NCBI GenBank assembly: GCA_031002005.1
Contig: JARYHS010013630.1
Location: 242,489,539-242,553,538 of the forward strand
Direction: 5' to 3'
Source of the DNA: Vandiemenella viatica
Lineage: Eukaryota > Arthropoda > Insecta > Orthoptera > Morabidae
Length of the DNA: 64,000 bases
Under the pieces are notes generated by a model. The model saw nothing but the letters and a program-made list of their open reading frames with translations, was not told where the DNA came from and ran no database searches. Below, piece by piece: positions 13,045 through 24,267 of this stretch. The position numbers and the translations under genes were made by a program. The first letter of the stretch is position 1, and each line of letters opens with the position of its first letter.

Positions 13045-13581
13045 TTGGCGGGAGGTCGGAAGATACTTTTAATCCCGTGCCGCGCCAGAAGTTTATTCCA
13101 TACTCCATACTCCATACCGTGCGAATGCAGTAAGGTGTATATCGGCCAGACAACCAGAACGATCCAAGAGCGCCTCACCAAGCACAGACGAAACCTAAGG
13201 CTGATGCAACTTGAAAAGTCTGCAATTGCTGAGCACGCCTTCGACGAGGAGCATAGAATCGAGTTCGACAAGACTGTAGTGTTGGCCAAGGCCTCCTCCT
13301 TCTGGGAGTCAGTCATTAGTGAGGCACTAGAAATCAGGCTTAATAACAACAACATTAACCGGGATGGAGGGCTCCATCTGAGTGAAGCCTGGAATCCTAT
13401 TATTAGGGATCTCCAACGGGAGCGGGATGGATCGGCGCAGCACGGTGTGGAGGGAGCAAATGGCGCCGGTCGGGGGCCGCAGCGGACCGCAGAATTAGTC
13501 GCGCCCACGTCCAATCAGAGCGGGCCTACCGGTACCACGGACTGCCAGCACTCCTGGGTGGGGAGGCGGAGACGGCACTAG
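13045..13581 (+). CDS. GIY-YIG endonuclease domain of a Penelope-like element, 5' truncated
   Basis: The 178-residue frame carries the C-terminal endonuclease of a Penelope-like retroelement. After a CEC motif comes VYIGQT, corresponding to the YIG half of the GIY-YIG signature. It is followed by conserved R and H (TRTIQERLTKHRR), KSAIAEH, a W near VLAKASSFW, E/A-EIRL, then NRDGGLHLS and WNP. This order is characteristic of the Penelope endonuclease, which nicks DNA for target-primed reverse transcription. No reverse transcriptase domain precedes it, so the copy is truncated at its 5' side. Downstream residues (after about WNPII) run into the terminal repeat. An untruncated element would carry RT and endonuclease in one protein. 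A related RT remnant is at 36603-37880. Confidence 0.8.
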   Translation: MAGGRKILLIPCRARSLFHTPYSIPCECSKVYIGQTTRTIQERLTKHRRNLRLMQLEKSAIAEHAFDEEHRIEFDKTVVLAKASSFWESVISEALEIRLNNNNINRDGGLHLSEAWNPIIRDLQRERDGSAQHGVEGANGAGRGPQRTAELVAPTSNQSGPTGTTDCQHSWVGRRRRH

Positions 13582-13815
13582 TCGAGCGCCGTAGCGGACC
13601 GCGTATGAAGCCACCTCTTCCGGCCAATCAGAGCGGGTCTTCCGCCACACCGACAGGTATATTAGGAGGTCTGTCTGGGAGGATAAACCAGTCTACGCGG
13701 TGACTGCCAGCTTTCGTCAGCCTGTAGACACCGGACACCTGATGAAGACAACTGAGCTGGTTGTCGAAACGTTGTGTTTTCAAAACACCATCCGGCTGCA
13801 CACCCGTGAAAACTG
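13389..13815 (+). mobile_element. Penelope-like element end, right inverted arm
   Basis: Inverted partner of 12541-12985, with about 400 bp between the arms. It includes the C-terminus of the endonuclease ORF, a GC-rich region and the terminal motif with a hammerhead-like core. The pair forms a large potential hairpin. Inverted or tandem partial copies are a known habit of Penelope-like elements. Confidence 0.8.
13715..13773 (+). ncRNA. Candidate hammerhead ribozyme core in Penelope end
   Basis: CTGATGA (13739-13745) and GAAAC (13766-13770) are bridged by a perfect 6 bp stem, GACAAC/GTTGTC, with loop TGAGCTG. CGTC (13715-13718) could pair with ACG after the core to make the 3 bp stem III usual for Penelope hammerheads. 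Against it: one extra A lies between CTGATGA and stem II, and I find no convincing stem I in 13719-13738. The inverted arm keeps the stem, with one change in the loop. Confidence 0.45.
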
Positions 13816-13834
13816 TGAAAGTTTTTTTGAGTGT

Positions 13835-14868
13835 CTACAGATGCTCGATATGTGCATCTTTAGTGACTCTGCACACATCAAGTCTATAGTTGAGTTCTTC
13901 CCATACCCAATACAGCATGTCTGTGTCAATTAGAGCAAATGCACTGGTGATGTGAACCCACAGGTCTGGTAGATCAACTGGTACTGGTGGCATGAACACT
14001 GTGTCTTTTATGAAACCCCAAACAAAAAACTCTCAGGGGGTTAGGTCAGGTGAACGAGGAGGCCATGACATTGGCTGATGATCAGCATCCCCAGCATGAC
14101 CAATCCATCTTTTTGGAATCCTGGTGTTTAGGAAATTACGGACAACTAGAGAAAAATTAGGTGCAGCACCAGCCTGCTGGAAAATGAAATCTTCACTGTC
14201 AGCTTCCAGAAGTGGCATGAGCCAATTCTGCAACATTTGCAGATAGATTTTCCCTGTGGTCGTCTCCTTATTAAAGAAAAAAGGTCCATAAAATTTCTTT
14301 CATTAGATCGCGCAAAACACGTTCACTTTGGGAACGTGCTGCACATAAGCATAGGGGTTTTCAGTCCCCCAAATGTGCACATTGTGCCTGTTCACTTTTC
14401 CACTCACATGAAAAGTGGCCTCATCACTAAACACAAGTTTTTCTGCAAATGTTTCGTCTTGTTCTAGACATTGGGCACAGAATTGAAAACGATGCACTTC
14501 ATCATTGTGCGACAGTGACTGTAGCAACTGTAACCTGTAAGGCTTCATACACAGTCGCTTCCATAGGATTCTCCAAACGGTCTTCTGTGGAATACCTAAT
14601 TCCCTGTTCACTCAAGGAGTAGACTTCTGTTGGCAACGAATGTAACTGGCGTGCACACGTTCAATGGTTTCTTTGGACACAGGAGGGTGAGCCATTGTTT
14701 TACCTTTACAAAGGCATCCCATTGCTTTAAACTGTTGATACCAAAGCTGAATGGTGTTAGCATGAGGAGATCCTTGCTGAACTTTGTTCTAAAGTGTCGC
14801 TGAATAGTTACCACAGACTGAGTCGAATGAAATTCAAGAACAACGTACACTTTCTCACTTTCAGCCAT
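13835..14868 (-). pseudogene. DUF4817-type Tc1/mariner transposase, broken
   Basis: A cut-and-paste DNA transposase relic on the minus strand. From a start at 14866-14868 the N-terminal helix-turn-helix (DUF4817-like, FHSTQSVVTIQRHFRTKF) can be read. It is followed in other frames by RELGIPQKTVWRIL, PYRLQLLQ and the catalytic block FSDEATFHVSGKVNRHNV. Next come FIFQQAGAAPN, WPPRSPDLTP and a C-terminal tail ending HIEHL-stop at 13835. About 1.03 kb, close to the usual 340-350 codons. At least two frame changes and an in-frame stop after LTP break it. The second catalytic Asp of the usual QQDGAPPH motif is Ala here, so it could not act even if the frame were intact. It lies directly beside the Penelope end. 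Confidence 0.8.
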
Positions 14869-15652
14869 CTTGCTCTCTAGTGCTCTAACGGTGACCACGA
14901 AAGGCTTGCATTTAGTGAAATCAAAACCTGGAGAGCCACTTGTCTTATAACAGCAAACCCCATTATCATACCTATAATAGGACAGCCTAAAGAAAAATCG
15001 TAAAATCGCTGTAATCATATTGACTAGCCCTGTACACAAAAAATAAATCTCTCAGTTCGTTTTAAAGATATATGCTAAAGATGGAAAAGTTGTATGTGTA
15101 TATCAGTCTTAAAAGGGGAGAGCGGATGCAGTTTTTTAAACTAAATGTAAACATCATTTTCACTTATTTTAAAGCTTATGTGTGCAAACTTCCTGTGATA
15201 TCAAATAAAAATTGTAGATTTGTGTGTTGTCAAAAAAACTTTAAAACAATTTTTAAAATTCAAGTTCCAATATGTTGGCCAGCAATTGTCTAATTGGAAT
15301 CGTCCAGTGCCGTTTAACAGGAAATGTTGAATACTCTAAGAATATCGTTATCTACTTTGGCTAATTTGTCTATCTTTTTCCATATATTTGCAAAAAGGTG
15401 AATGGTTTCAAATGTAAATTTTGCTTAATTAGGGTGATGGGAGAAAGCGAGTGGGTTTTTATAAACCAAATGTAGACAAAGTTTTTCTCTTTGCTTTAAT
15501 TATACATGTCCAAAGTTCCATCCAAACTGAATAAAAACTGTGAGATTGTATAAGGAATACTGGAAATTAAGAGAGGAGGGAGTAAAGAGGACGAGGGGTT
15601 GGGATTTGGCAACCAAATGTAGAAAGTATTTTTCTGTTTGTTTTAAAGTATA

Positions 15653-16453
15653 CACTGAACAGCCAAAACATTATGTCCGCCTACTTACTAGCATATTGGT
15701 CCACCTTTCGAATACAATACAGCAGCGATTCGGCTTAGCATGGATTCTACAAGTCCTTGGTAGACTTCCAGTGGTGTCTGAAGATTTCTATGCTCAGGTC
15801 ATGAAATTAACTTAAATTACGGGCCAGCATTTAGTGGATGCGGCACCTGGGAATGAGCATCTCAGAAATGGATAGGCTGATCAGCTGTTTGTGTGCTACT
15901 GTAGTGAGCATCTATGGAAAGTGTTTGAAAGACAGTGAAACCACGAGTAGGCGGATGCTCACTACAGTAGCATGCGAACAACCGACATGCCTTTCTGTTT
16001 CCGAGATGCTCATCCCCTGGCACCGTGCCCACAAACTGCTGGCCCATAATTTGAGGGGATTTCGTGACCTGTGCATTGATAGCTTTTAACCTACGGCTTT
16101 ACAGCTCATCAACAGCTAAGGTCATTAGAGACAGGATGGGACTGGGGACAGGGAACAGGAAGGAATTCAGCCATGGCCTTTTTGAAGGAAGCATGCAGTG
16201 ATTTTGGAAAACCATGGAAAACCCAAATCTGGATGCTCAGATGGTGATCGAACCCGCATCCTCCCGAATGTGAGACCCAAACATTAACCATTCAGCCACC
16301 ACACTCGGTCATAGATATCTTTTGTCAGATACCTCCGGAAGCCTACCAAGGACTTGCAGAATCCATGCTATGCTGAATTGTTGCCGTTTCACATTCGAAA
16401 GGTGGATCAATATGCTAATAATTAGGTGGTCATAATATTTTCGCTGATCTGTG
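15653..16453. mobile_element. Foldback MITE with ~120 bp TIR and a second internal inverted repeat
   Basis: The left end (CACTGAACAGCCAAAACATT) and right end (ATATTTTCGCTGATCTGTG) are inverted, with similarity extending about 120 bp past the AAGTCCTTGGTAG block. A second inverted pair lies inside: TGCTACTGTAGTGAGCATC (about 15894) and GATGCTCACTACAGTAGCA (about 15954), flanked by ATGAGCATCTC and GAGATGCTCAT. It follows a TA in the repeat array, as expected for Tc1/mariner-related insertion. No transposase. A SINE is nested in its right half. Confidence 0.8.
16085..16312 (-). mobile_element. tRNA-derived SINE nested in foldback MITE
   Basis: Reverse copy: degenerate head at the right (ATTCGGGAGGATGCGGGTTCG on the minus strand), then the family body. 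Possible imperfect target copies ATAGCTTTT/ATATCTTTT flank it. Third level of nesting: SINE in MITE in tandem array. Confidence 0.8.
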
Positions 16454-17810
16454 TGCGTGTGCAAATTTCCATCGATATCGGATAAAAACTGTGGGTATGT
16501 ATAAAGTACATTAGCAAAAAATAAGGGGATGATGTAAAAGGTAAAGGAGGAGAGGGGTTGGGTTATTGCAAACTAAATGTAGATCGTATTTTCCTGTTTG
16601 TTTTAAAGTATGCACGTGCAAAGTTCCATCGATATTGTATAAAAACTGGGAGTTATATATAAGAAACATTTACAAAAATTATGGGATTGGGGTAAAGGGG
16701 GAAAGTAGGCTTTTTTAAACCAAATGTAGACAGTATTTTTCTCCTTGTTTTAAAGTATACATATAGTTCCATTGTAATTGGATAAAAACTGTAGGTTTCT
16801 ATAAAGATCACTGGAAATTAAGAAGGGAGGGGATTAATTTGGAGAGGGGTTTGCTTTGTAAAACCAAATTTAAACAGTACTTTTCTGTTTGTTTTAAAGT
16901 ATACATGTGCAAACCTCCTTCAGAATCAGATAGAAACTGTAGCTTTGTATAACTGACAATAATTAAGAGGGTGGAAAAGGGGAGAGGGTTTCAGTTCTCA
17001 AAAAACTAAGTGTGAAAAGCTCCATCCAAATCGGATAAAAAGTGTGGGTTTGAATAAAAATTAAGGTATTTTTTATTTGGTCAGAAATCTCCATGAAAAA
17101 TTACATATACGTGCCAACTTTCAAACAGTATTGATTGTAGCTTTGTATTAAAAACATCGACAAAAATTAATGGGGTGGAGAGGGGGAGTGGGGTTGGTTT
17201 TTGTAACCCAAATGTAGACAGTATTTATTTTCTTTGTTTAAAGTATACATATGCAAAGTTCCATTGAAATCAAATCAAAACAGTGGGTTTCTATAAAGAT
17301 TGTTACAAATTAAGAGGGGTGTGGGTAAAAGGGAAGAGGGTGGACTCTAGCAAACCAAATGCAGACAGTATTTTTCTGGTTTTTTTTTAAGTTTACATGT
17401 GCGAAGTTCCTTCAAAATTGGGTAAAAATTGTAGCTTTATATAAAGAACATTAGCAAAAATTGATGGGATGTAAAGGGGAAGAGGGGTTGCATTACTTGA
17501 AACCATATGCAGGCAGTATTTTTGTGTTTTTTTTTTTTTTTTTTTTTTTTAAATATACATGCACAAATTTCCATCGAAATTAGATAAAATCTGTGTGTCT
17601 GTTTAAATTAAGGGATGTAAAGGGAAAGAGGGGAGGGGGTGTTTCTGGAAACCATATGTAGGTAGTATTTTTATGTTTGTTTTAAAGTATACATGTGCAA
17701 ATTTCCATTGAAATCCAATAGAATCTGTGGGTTTGTTTAAATTAAGGGGTGTAAAGGAGAAGAGGTAGTGGTTTTTTTGGCTTTTTTTGTCAGGGATCTT
17801 CATAGTCACG

Positions 17811-19008
17811 CACTCAACAACTCACTGAAGTTTCATTGGAACTGGATAATGGTATAGGAGCGCATAGAGGACAAACATACAAAAATTCATTTTTATATAT
17901 GTAGATGGGAGGGATACCTATATCACTGCACTGACCTAGTTGGCTGGATGAATAGGAGTGGGGAGAACTTAGGTAATCAGTGATGAATACTTTCATAGAT
18001 AAACATGTATTCACATGTATCATTACAGGAGTTGGAGAGGAAGATGGAAAAATCATAAGGCTAATAAATATATATAAGTTATTATTAATTGGCTTAAAGA
18101 TTTGAATATTATTAGTGCTGGCCTCTAAGGGATTATAAGACATGTACAGAAACAAGAGAAATGGAGGGAAAGAGAGGAGATTGTGGGAGAGATCTAGAAA
18201 AAGAAAGTGTGATACAGAAGGAGGGAGGGAGAGAGAGAAGAAATAAGCACAAGCAGATATAAAGAAAAACAAATGAAGATACAGATGGGGAGTAATGAGA
18301 AAAGGACACACTATATGAGATTAAGGCCTGGTTGATATCTGGTATCCAAGATACCCTGGTACGCCAGTTCCCAATGACTGAGTTCTCTGATGACCGTAGA
18401 CCCTGTTTGCGTACCTGCTGTTGAACTCGCTGGCATTTCGTGTAGTGGTATAAGCTTGCTATGTGATGGTCCCACATTTGAATCTGCACTACCCACCTAT
18501 GGCTGTTTATCCTAGTGAACAGAAGATTGGTAGTGACATGAAAGTAGGAGGAATGACAGTGAGAGCATGTCAGCTGATAAATTATCCTGGAAGTCTAATA
18601 TGAAATCTGCTCTTTGTTGGGAGATATTTCACAAGTGGTAGGTTTGGTGTAGGTGGTGTCTGGGTGGATGTTGAAAGTTTTAAAACCTAGTCTGTTGCAG
18701 GGAAAAGAACCACTGATTGGCTTATAGGGTATGGTGGATTTATTCATATGCACTAAGAGGTTTTTGAGATTTGGGGCCAACTGGAGATTACTTTTGGAGG
18801 GGCAGGTAATATTTTGGGGAAAATAAGCCACACTACCAAATATCTTCCCCTAAAATATTACCTTTTTCTCCTAATGCCACAATTCCAAAAAGTTTGTTTC
18901 ATTTTCTCTTTCTCTATTTTATGCATTTTCTGGCAACATTAACTTTTATATATATGTTTTTTAGATGTTGGTAATTCTGCTGTTAAACTACATGACATAT
19001 TACTACTG
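17811..19008. other. No gene seen; tRNA-like remnant near 18435-18505
   Basis: Purine-rich stretch at 18120-18260 whose reverse complement resembles 21900-22110 (both end beside a GGCCTCTAA/TTAGAGGCC block), suggesting a dispersed repeat in two orientations. Around 18435-18505 an A-box-like GTGTAGTGGTATAAGC and a weak B-box-like CATTTGAATCTG suggest a decayed tRNA or SINE head. I do not call a functional tRNA. Confidence 0.4.
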
Positions 19009-20434
19009 CTTAGGCTCGTATAGTTCGCGTACGAAGTAGTTTGGAAGAGCTCTCCGACAGACGAACTATATGAACTAGTTCGCTGATCTCTGAATCTTTA
19101 GCTCATTAGTTCATTCAAACCTTTTCCAAAAACCGACTTATAATAGCGAGAGTGAGCAAGAACGCACCACTCACCGCACTTGCGCTTCTCATCGTTCAGT
19201 TCAGTTCAGTTCAGTTCAGTTAGTGGAGTTTTATCCATGGTTAGTGGCAAGTTTTGGTGCAACGTGGCAAATGTTGGTTTACATGGTTTATAATATTAAT
19301 ACACTGCCTAACGATAATTAGCTTATATTTGTAATGTAAAATGATTATCAAAATATTATATGACTTCTACAATACAATGATGTGAAGTAGTGTAATGTAT
19401 ATCAATTTGATTATACTGTTAATATGTTTCATCTTAGGTTATTCATTATGATGTCACCAAAAAGTAAACCTAGTTGGCTGTGGACACATTTCACTGAAAA
19501 CACAGATTTAAATACTGTTCAACATTAGTAACTATTGCAGGAGGCTCAAACGGAAATTTAACACAGAATATGAAAACAAAACACGCTTTGATCCCATTAA
19601 CAATTAAAAGACAACCACCTGATACTACAACTACCATAACAAACAAAAGAGCACGTGCAATAGTGGTAGCAAAGCGAAAGAACGATCTGTCTTTCTGAAA
19701 TTAGAGTTGGGAGCTAATCAACTAAAAGAGCAATGTACTTCACTAAGGAGCTGTGAACTAAACTGAACGCTCCCAGTCACAAACTATTATGCACAAGTCT
19801 AAGGCTATTGAGTGATTTTTGTTGTGAATACAGCACAGACCGTGTGGGTCATGTGATCAACCAGGACACAGTCAGTCAACAGATACTCATTTTTAACATC
19901 AATTTTATTGTTCTGCAAACAATTTTTTAAATTTATTTTTATTTTTCATTTGGGCTTTACACCTTGTTGATGTTGAGGTCATCAGAGGCAGGTCGGCAGA
20001 TGAGAGGATATTTTTTAATAATTATGAAGATACATATTTAAGTTTATCCTCCCATTAGCCAGGTCGTTAAATAATCATCCATTTTAAAGGAAAAACATGC
20101 TAAGAGCCTAAATACTATGGTGTTACAAAAACTTCATTTTAGATTAAAATATTTTATCACAATATCTGTACGGCCACAACTGACCAATTAATATAAAAAT
20201 TACTTGTGGCCCGTTATCCTTAATAAACAAAGCATTGAGAACAGGATCATTATATATGTAAAAAAAAAACTACCATAACAAAAAAAAAAAGACAGTAGTG
20301 GTAGCAAATCAAGCGAATGATCTGTTTCTCTGGAATTTGAGATGGGAGCTAACAAACTAAAAAAAAGACCTTGTTCGCGAAGGGGATGTGAACTAAACTG
20401 AGCACTCCCAGTCGCAAACTATTATGCACAAGAC
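19009..20434 (+). mobile_element. hAT element remnant with 8 bp target duplication
   Basis: TACTACTG occurs at 19001-19008 and 20435-20442, matching the 8 bp duplication of hAT transposons. The ends are imperfectly inverted (CTTAGGCTCGTATAGTTCGC; right end reverse complement GTCTTGTGCATAATAGTTTG). The right-end segment is present twice (about 19626-19800 and 20268-20434). A (TTCAG)n run sits at about 19195-19220. A BED-finger remnant lies inside. The rest of a transposase is missing, so it is non-autonomous now. Confidence 0.7.
19451..19650 (+). pseudogene. BED zinc-finger remnant of hAT transposase
   Basis: Starting at ATG 19451 the frame reads MSPKSKPSWLWTHFTEN, the aromatic first half of a BED finger, which binds transposon ends in hAT transposases. 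It then stops. A following frame reads GGSNGNLTQNMKTKH, matching the second half (GS-x-NL...H...H). The two zinc-binding cysteines that should lie between are lost. Only the N-terminal domain remains; no hAT dimerisation domain or catalytic residues are found nearby. Confidence 0.6.
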
Positions 20435-20442
20435 TACTACTG

Positions 20443-20790
20443 TTGTTATACCCAAATGCCTCAATGATAGCTTCAGGAAGAAACACTGAATCTATCATAC
20501 TTAACTGACACCTATCTAGTGCTGCTAATAATTTTGGAGTAATGAATTTTTTTCTCAGAGTTGGAAAATCTTCTTGCACATGCATATTAATTTCATTAGA
20601 ATCAGACGATTAGTCATTCTGGAACAGTTCAGAAGATTATGTTGAAGGAATTGGCATGGAGAAATATTTAGCACATCACTTTTCTTCCTCAATAGTTCTG
20701 AAGTGTGCTCTTTCCTCTTTCATAGCCAGCTTTCTGTCTACTCCAACTAAGTAACCAAGCCGACCATGCTCTCTCTGTTACGGTAAGAAG
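20443..20790 (-). pseudogene. Unrecognised coding remnant split by the hAT insertion
   Basis: On the minus strand a coherent reading starts near GYLVGVDRKLAMKEERAHF (about 20765-20700). It passes two in-frame stops and continues through INMHVQEDFPTLRKKFITPK and AALDRCQLSMIDSVFL to EAFGYN, where the hAT target duplication begins. The amino-acid style (charged, LDRCQLS) recalls proteins multiplied in arthropod genomes, but I cannot name the family. The continuation to the left of 19001 is not clear. The stops make it a dead copy. Confidence 0.5.
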
Positions 20791-20799
20791 ATTCTAACT

Positions 20800-22097
20800 T
20801 CATTTATTTTAATTAACTGAAGTGCATTGGTGAGTGCAATGTCAAACAAGATATCTAAGTTCTTTTGCACTTCATTGATGGTTAATTTCACTTCACGGAT
20901 ATTGTAAAATAAAACTGCCAGAACTTTTCGTTAGAAGGCAGTTTTGAACCATATATGTCATGTGTTTCACATCCCCTCTAAAAAAATACACATTTTTTAG
21001 AACTTCATAATTCCACTGATATGTTGACAGATTGAAACATTACATTTAGTAACAAAATAGCATGTGATTACATGCACATCGATGCATTAGTTTGCATTCT
21101 CCTTACTTTCGATACAATTTGGCACGGGTTGCTGATGTCATACGATTATGAAATTTTATTTACAATATACAATTATTTGACATTATATAAATAAATTAAA
21201 TGGATATGTGTTTAAAAAAATACTTTGTTTATTTTGGGACACTCTAATATATGTTTCTCAAAGGTTCAAAAAATTCCTGGGAAAATCTAAAACCACAATG
21301 AAGTCGTTAATCAAATAATCAATGCAGATTTTAATCAAAACTAGAATTGCAGTAAAAATCAAATCTTTTTTTGCCTGAAAAAAGAAAGCAGTTTTTCTTT
21401 TTCTTTTGTGGAAAAGTCAATTCAGGCTTCAGTAGGTGCCCAAACTTCAATAATATCCTGGTATATAAGAATAAATCCACTGTACACAATAACATACCCA
21501 ACGATTCTTTTCCCAGCAACATTGCATTGTGAAACTTGCAAATTGAACCACAATTACATCAACTGTAAATTGGTGAAATATTTCCCATCATGAGGCATGC
21601 CATATGTGAATCCTCCAGGGATATATATCAGCTGCAGGCTCACATTGTCATCACTACATCAGTCTCACCACCACTGCTCTGTCACTAGTGTGAACAAGCA
21701 CCTTCAAAGTCTGGTACACCCTTAGTAGCTCATGCGGTTACTCAACACTAACCAGCTCAACAACTGCTACACAGTCAGGTATAGGGTCATAAGAACTTTG
21801 GAGACACTAGCCTCACAGAACTGTCATTTGGAACTGGACTACCAGCATATCTTGAGTACCAGACATCCCCAACTACAGACATCTGTCAGCCTCAGATAGC
21901 CTTTCCTCTTCTATTCCCTCTCACTCTGTACCTAATTCATTCATTTCATACTCTACATCTACCCTTCATAATTTCTTTTTTACTCTTTCTTCATTCTTTC
22001 CCTCTCCCATCTTTTACCTTTCCCACTATTTCTTTTTCCCCTCTCAATTTCTATTGTTTCTGTACCTGCCCTACATTCTTTTAGAGGCCATCACTAA
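20800..22097. other. No gene seen; C/T-rich repeat near 21900-22090
   Basis: AT-rich up to 21600, then a CT-rich part resembling the reverse complement of 18120-18260. The short ORFs have no recognisable motif. Confidence 0.45.
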
Positions 22098-22230
22098 CAG
22101 CTCAAAACCCTGAGCAACTATTTTAAGAAATGGCGTCTCGGATGCAGTTTCAGCAAGACAGAAACTAGTGTCTTCCATCTTAACAATCGGGCGGCGAATC
22201 TCTCACTTGACATTCTTCTTGATGGTACTA
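22098..22230 (+). pseudogene. Jockey-like LINE reverse transcriptase fragment, 5' piece
   Basis: Reads KTLSNYFKKWRLGCSFSKTE, then FHLNNRAANLSLDILLDGT, the region after the RT active site in Jockey-type non-LTR retrotransposons. The frame is interrupted at DGT by an LTR element. It resumes at 26992 with TLRHNPFPKYSGVVRDHTL when one copy of the 4 bp target ACTA is removed. The N-terminal RT and endonuclease are absent upstream. Confidence 0.8.
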
Positions 22231-24255
22231 TGTAAGGACAAAAGCTGCATACCGGGGTTGAGTATCGCTTAAGTACCTTAACTAACAGTCTTGGTAGCAC
22301 CTTACTGTCCAAAGAAAGTTTGTCGCATATTTTTAATTTAGTTTGACCATGTTGCCAGGATGCAACGAGAATGCTAAAAGGTCGCCACAATATTTGATGA
22401 CCCAAATATTGAAAAGGTATTTTAGTAGTTACAGAAATGAAACAGTTCACTTTTCCAAAAAGTCTTCAAGTTTATTAAAATGAAATTCAAAGTTCAAACA
22501 GCATTCTTAAGTTGCGTAGGCTGATCGAACAATCGATCCAAAAATTACAGATCATGGAGAGAGGTAACCCGCACCAACCCCGACGGAGATTTACAAGTTC
22601 ATATTACGAGAATGAGTACCACGCCCTGGGAGCCATCATGGCCGATTCCAGCAATGCCAACCTAAGATCTGAGCTACCAACTGAACGTCGGAACCGCCAA
22701 ACTACCAACACACGCTTAATTCATCTTACTAACACAACTGCAAACCCGGAAAAGACAAAGACGTCACCGCGACCTAACATTTATACCCTCGCTGACGTCA
22801 GAGCCAAAATACAAGTTTCTACTGGCGCCAGGCGATCTAGGCCTGAAATATCTCAGTAACTAAACGGTTATCCAAAACTTTAAGTGTGGCAGTGTTTCTA
22901 CATATTTAATTGTGAAATGATGAATATTTAGTGAATAATTTTAAGCAACTGGTTTAAAAGTTCTAAGTGTAGGAGTGAACTATTTCTCTACTTTGGGTAA
23001 CTACTATTGTTCTGGAAACTTCTACATTTCGTCATTTTATTAACGCCATGATTTATGCAAATTGTTTTATTATCACTGTGTTCTACAAAAATCCCTGATT
23101 TTATTGGTGTAATTTTCATTAAAATTGGTTCAGTGAAAGTTTAACTACGGCGTCACCAAAGTGCAATTTCAGTTTTATTTTTATATCTTTATTTCTATTA
23201 ATTTTATCGCAAATCTAAAATTACCATGAGATTCTCTGAGTAAAAATACATATTCTGAAAGTTATCTCATCTCGATATCGGGTCGTAAACAGTTGTAATT
23301 AATTTCTAAACTCCACACGTGGATGTACTGAGAAATAAATTTCAAGATGCCTATAGAATTTGTTCTATTGCTTAGAATCACTTGAAATAATTATATGTGA
23401 TATTAGATTTTTGGTTCTTTCCGGAAATCTACTTTTATTTCGAATGTTCTCTAGGCTTTTGAGATAAAAATTATTAGAAGTGAAGTGCATCTGACGAAGT
23501 ATAAACAAATTGATTTAAGTTATTTAAAAGTTCAAAAACTACGAAATTTTAGTGAAATTATATTTTAATTGCCTGATTACTTCCCTACAATTACTTTATT
23601 TGGTTCGAAAGTGTGTTAAACAGTGAAATGCCAAATATTAGAAATTACTTGTGCATTGAACTGGGTTATTATGGATTATCATATCAAAGGTTAGTAAAAG
23701 GTGTTAATATCACTACAGAAAGTTACTTTAGTTGGTTTACTTGCTATTAAGTTACTCTATTGCTCCTAAAATTGGTTTATGACAAAATGTTCCCCAGTTA
23801 GCAATTCCTAAGTCCAAGGTAATATTATTACTGATTATTTAATTTCCAGTTGATTAAAAGTTTGTTTATTATTATTCAGAGTTTATATTCGGCGTTTAGC
23901 AACTACTAAAGGTCTTTACTGCATTCAAATTGGTTTAGAAACTACGAAGTTAGCCTATATCAAAATTTATTATTTGAAATTGAAGTTGTGGGATTTAATC
24001 TCTTTCCTCCCAAACTGATGTCTTCTTTTTGTTATCAAAGGTTTATTTAGAGCCTTTATTTAATTATGGGTGCATTTATTATCCCTAAAAGGTTTTTATT
24101 TAGTGTGTTTGGTTACGGTATCTCTATGCTATACAAAGCTTTCCTCCCATAACCTAAACATGAACTGAAAACGATCTTTTACTACAGAATAAGCTTTCCC
24201 TCTAATGTCTAAAGGTGAGAGGCTAGAATTTAACCAAAATCCTAAGATGCTTACA
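22231..24255 (-). repeat. 3' LTR (element orientation) of the 22231-26991 element
   Basis: 2025 bp; begins TGTAAGGACAAAAGC and ends AAGATGCTTACA. Differs from its partner by a handful of small indels and few substitutions, implying a fairly recent insertion. Confidence 0.9.
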
Positions 24256-24267
24256 TGCCCCCCGAAG
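24256..24267 (-). other. Polypurine tract
   Basis: Minus strand reads CTTCGGGGGGCA directly against the LTR start TGTAAG. This is the expected primer for plus-strand synthesis. The same CAGGGGGCA|TGTAAGG junction appears at 53169, 55205 and 61438 in the related block. Confidence 0.8.

Larger units (their letters stand above)
15045..17810 (-). repeat. Tandem array of the 150/310 bp family, reverse orientation
   Basis: Units read in reverse: AAACCAAATGTAGACAGTAT, then TTTAAAGTATACATGTGCAAA, TCCATCGAAAT and AAAACTGTGGGTTT, with the G-rich complement of the C-rich spacer (GGGGAGAGGGG). It is interrupted by a foldback element at 15653-16453. A T-run at 17521-17550 lies inside one unit. More diverged than the forward arrays. 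No coding sequence seen. Confidence 0.8.

Noticed and set aside
12867..13514. 215-codon minus-strand ORF
   Set aside because: Shadow of the GIY-YIG reading and of the GC-rich inverted arms. Only its last part matches the Penelope C-terminus.
17814..18311. 165-codon minus-strand ORF rich in F, L, S, P
   Set aside because: Translation of a purine-rich low-complexity repeat; no motif and no splice context.
18435..18505. Possible tRNA gene
   Set aside because: The B box is poor and no cloverleaf can be drawn with paired acceptor arms. More likely a decayed SINE head or pseudogene.
22512..22859. 115-codon ORF MRRLIEQSIQKLQ..., repeated at 25238-25462
   Set aside because: Lies inside both LTRs, antisense to the element. 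The second copy is cut short by an indel and no domain is seen.
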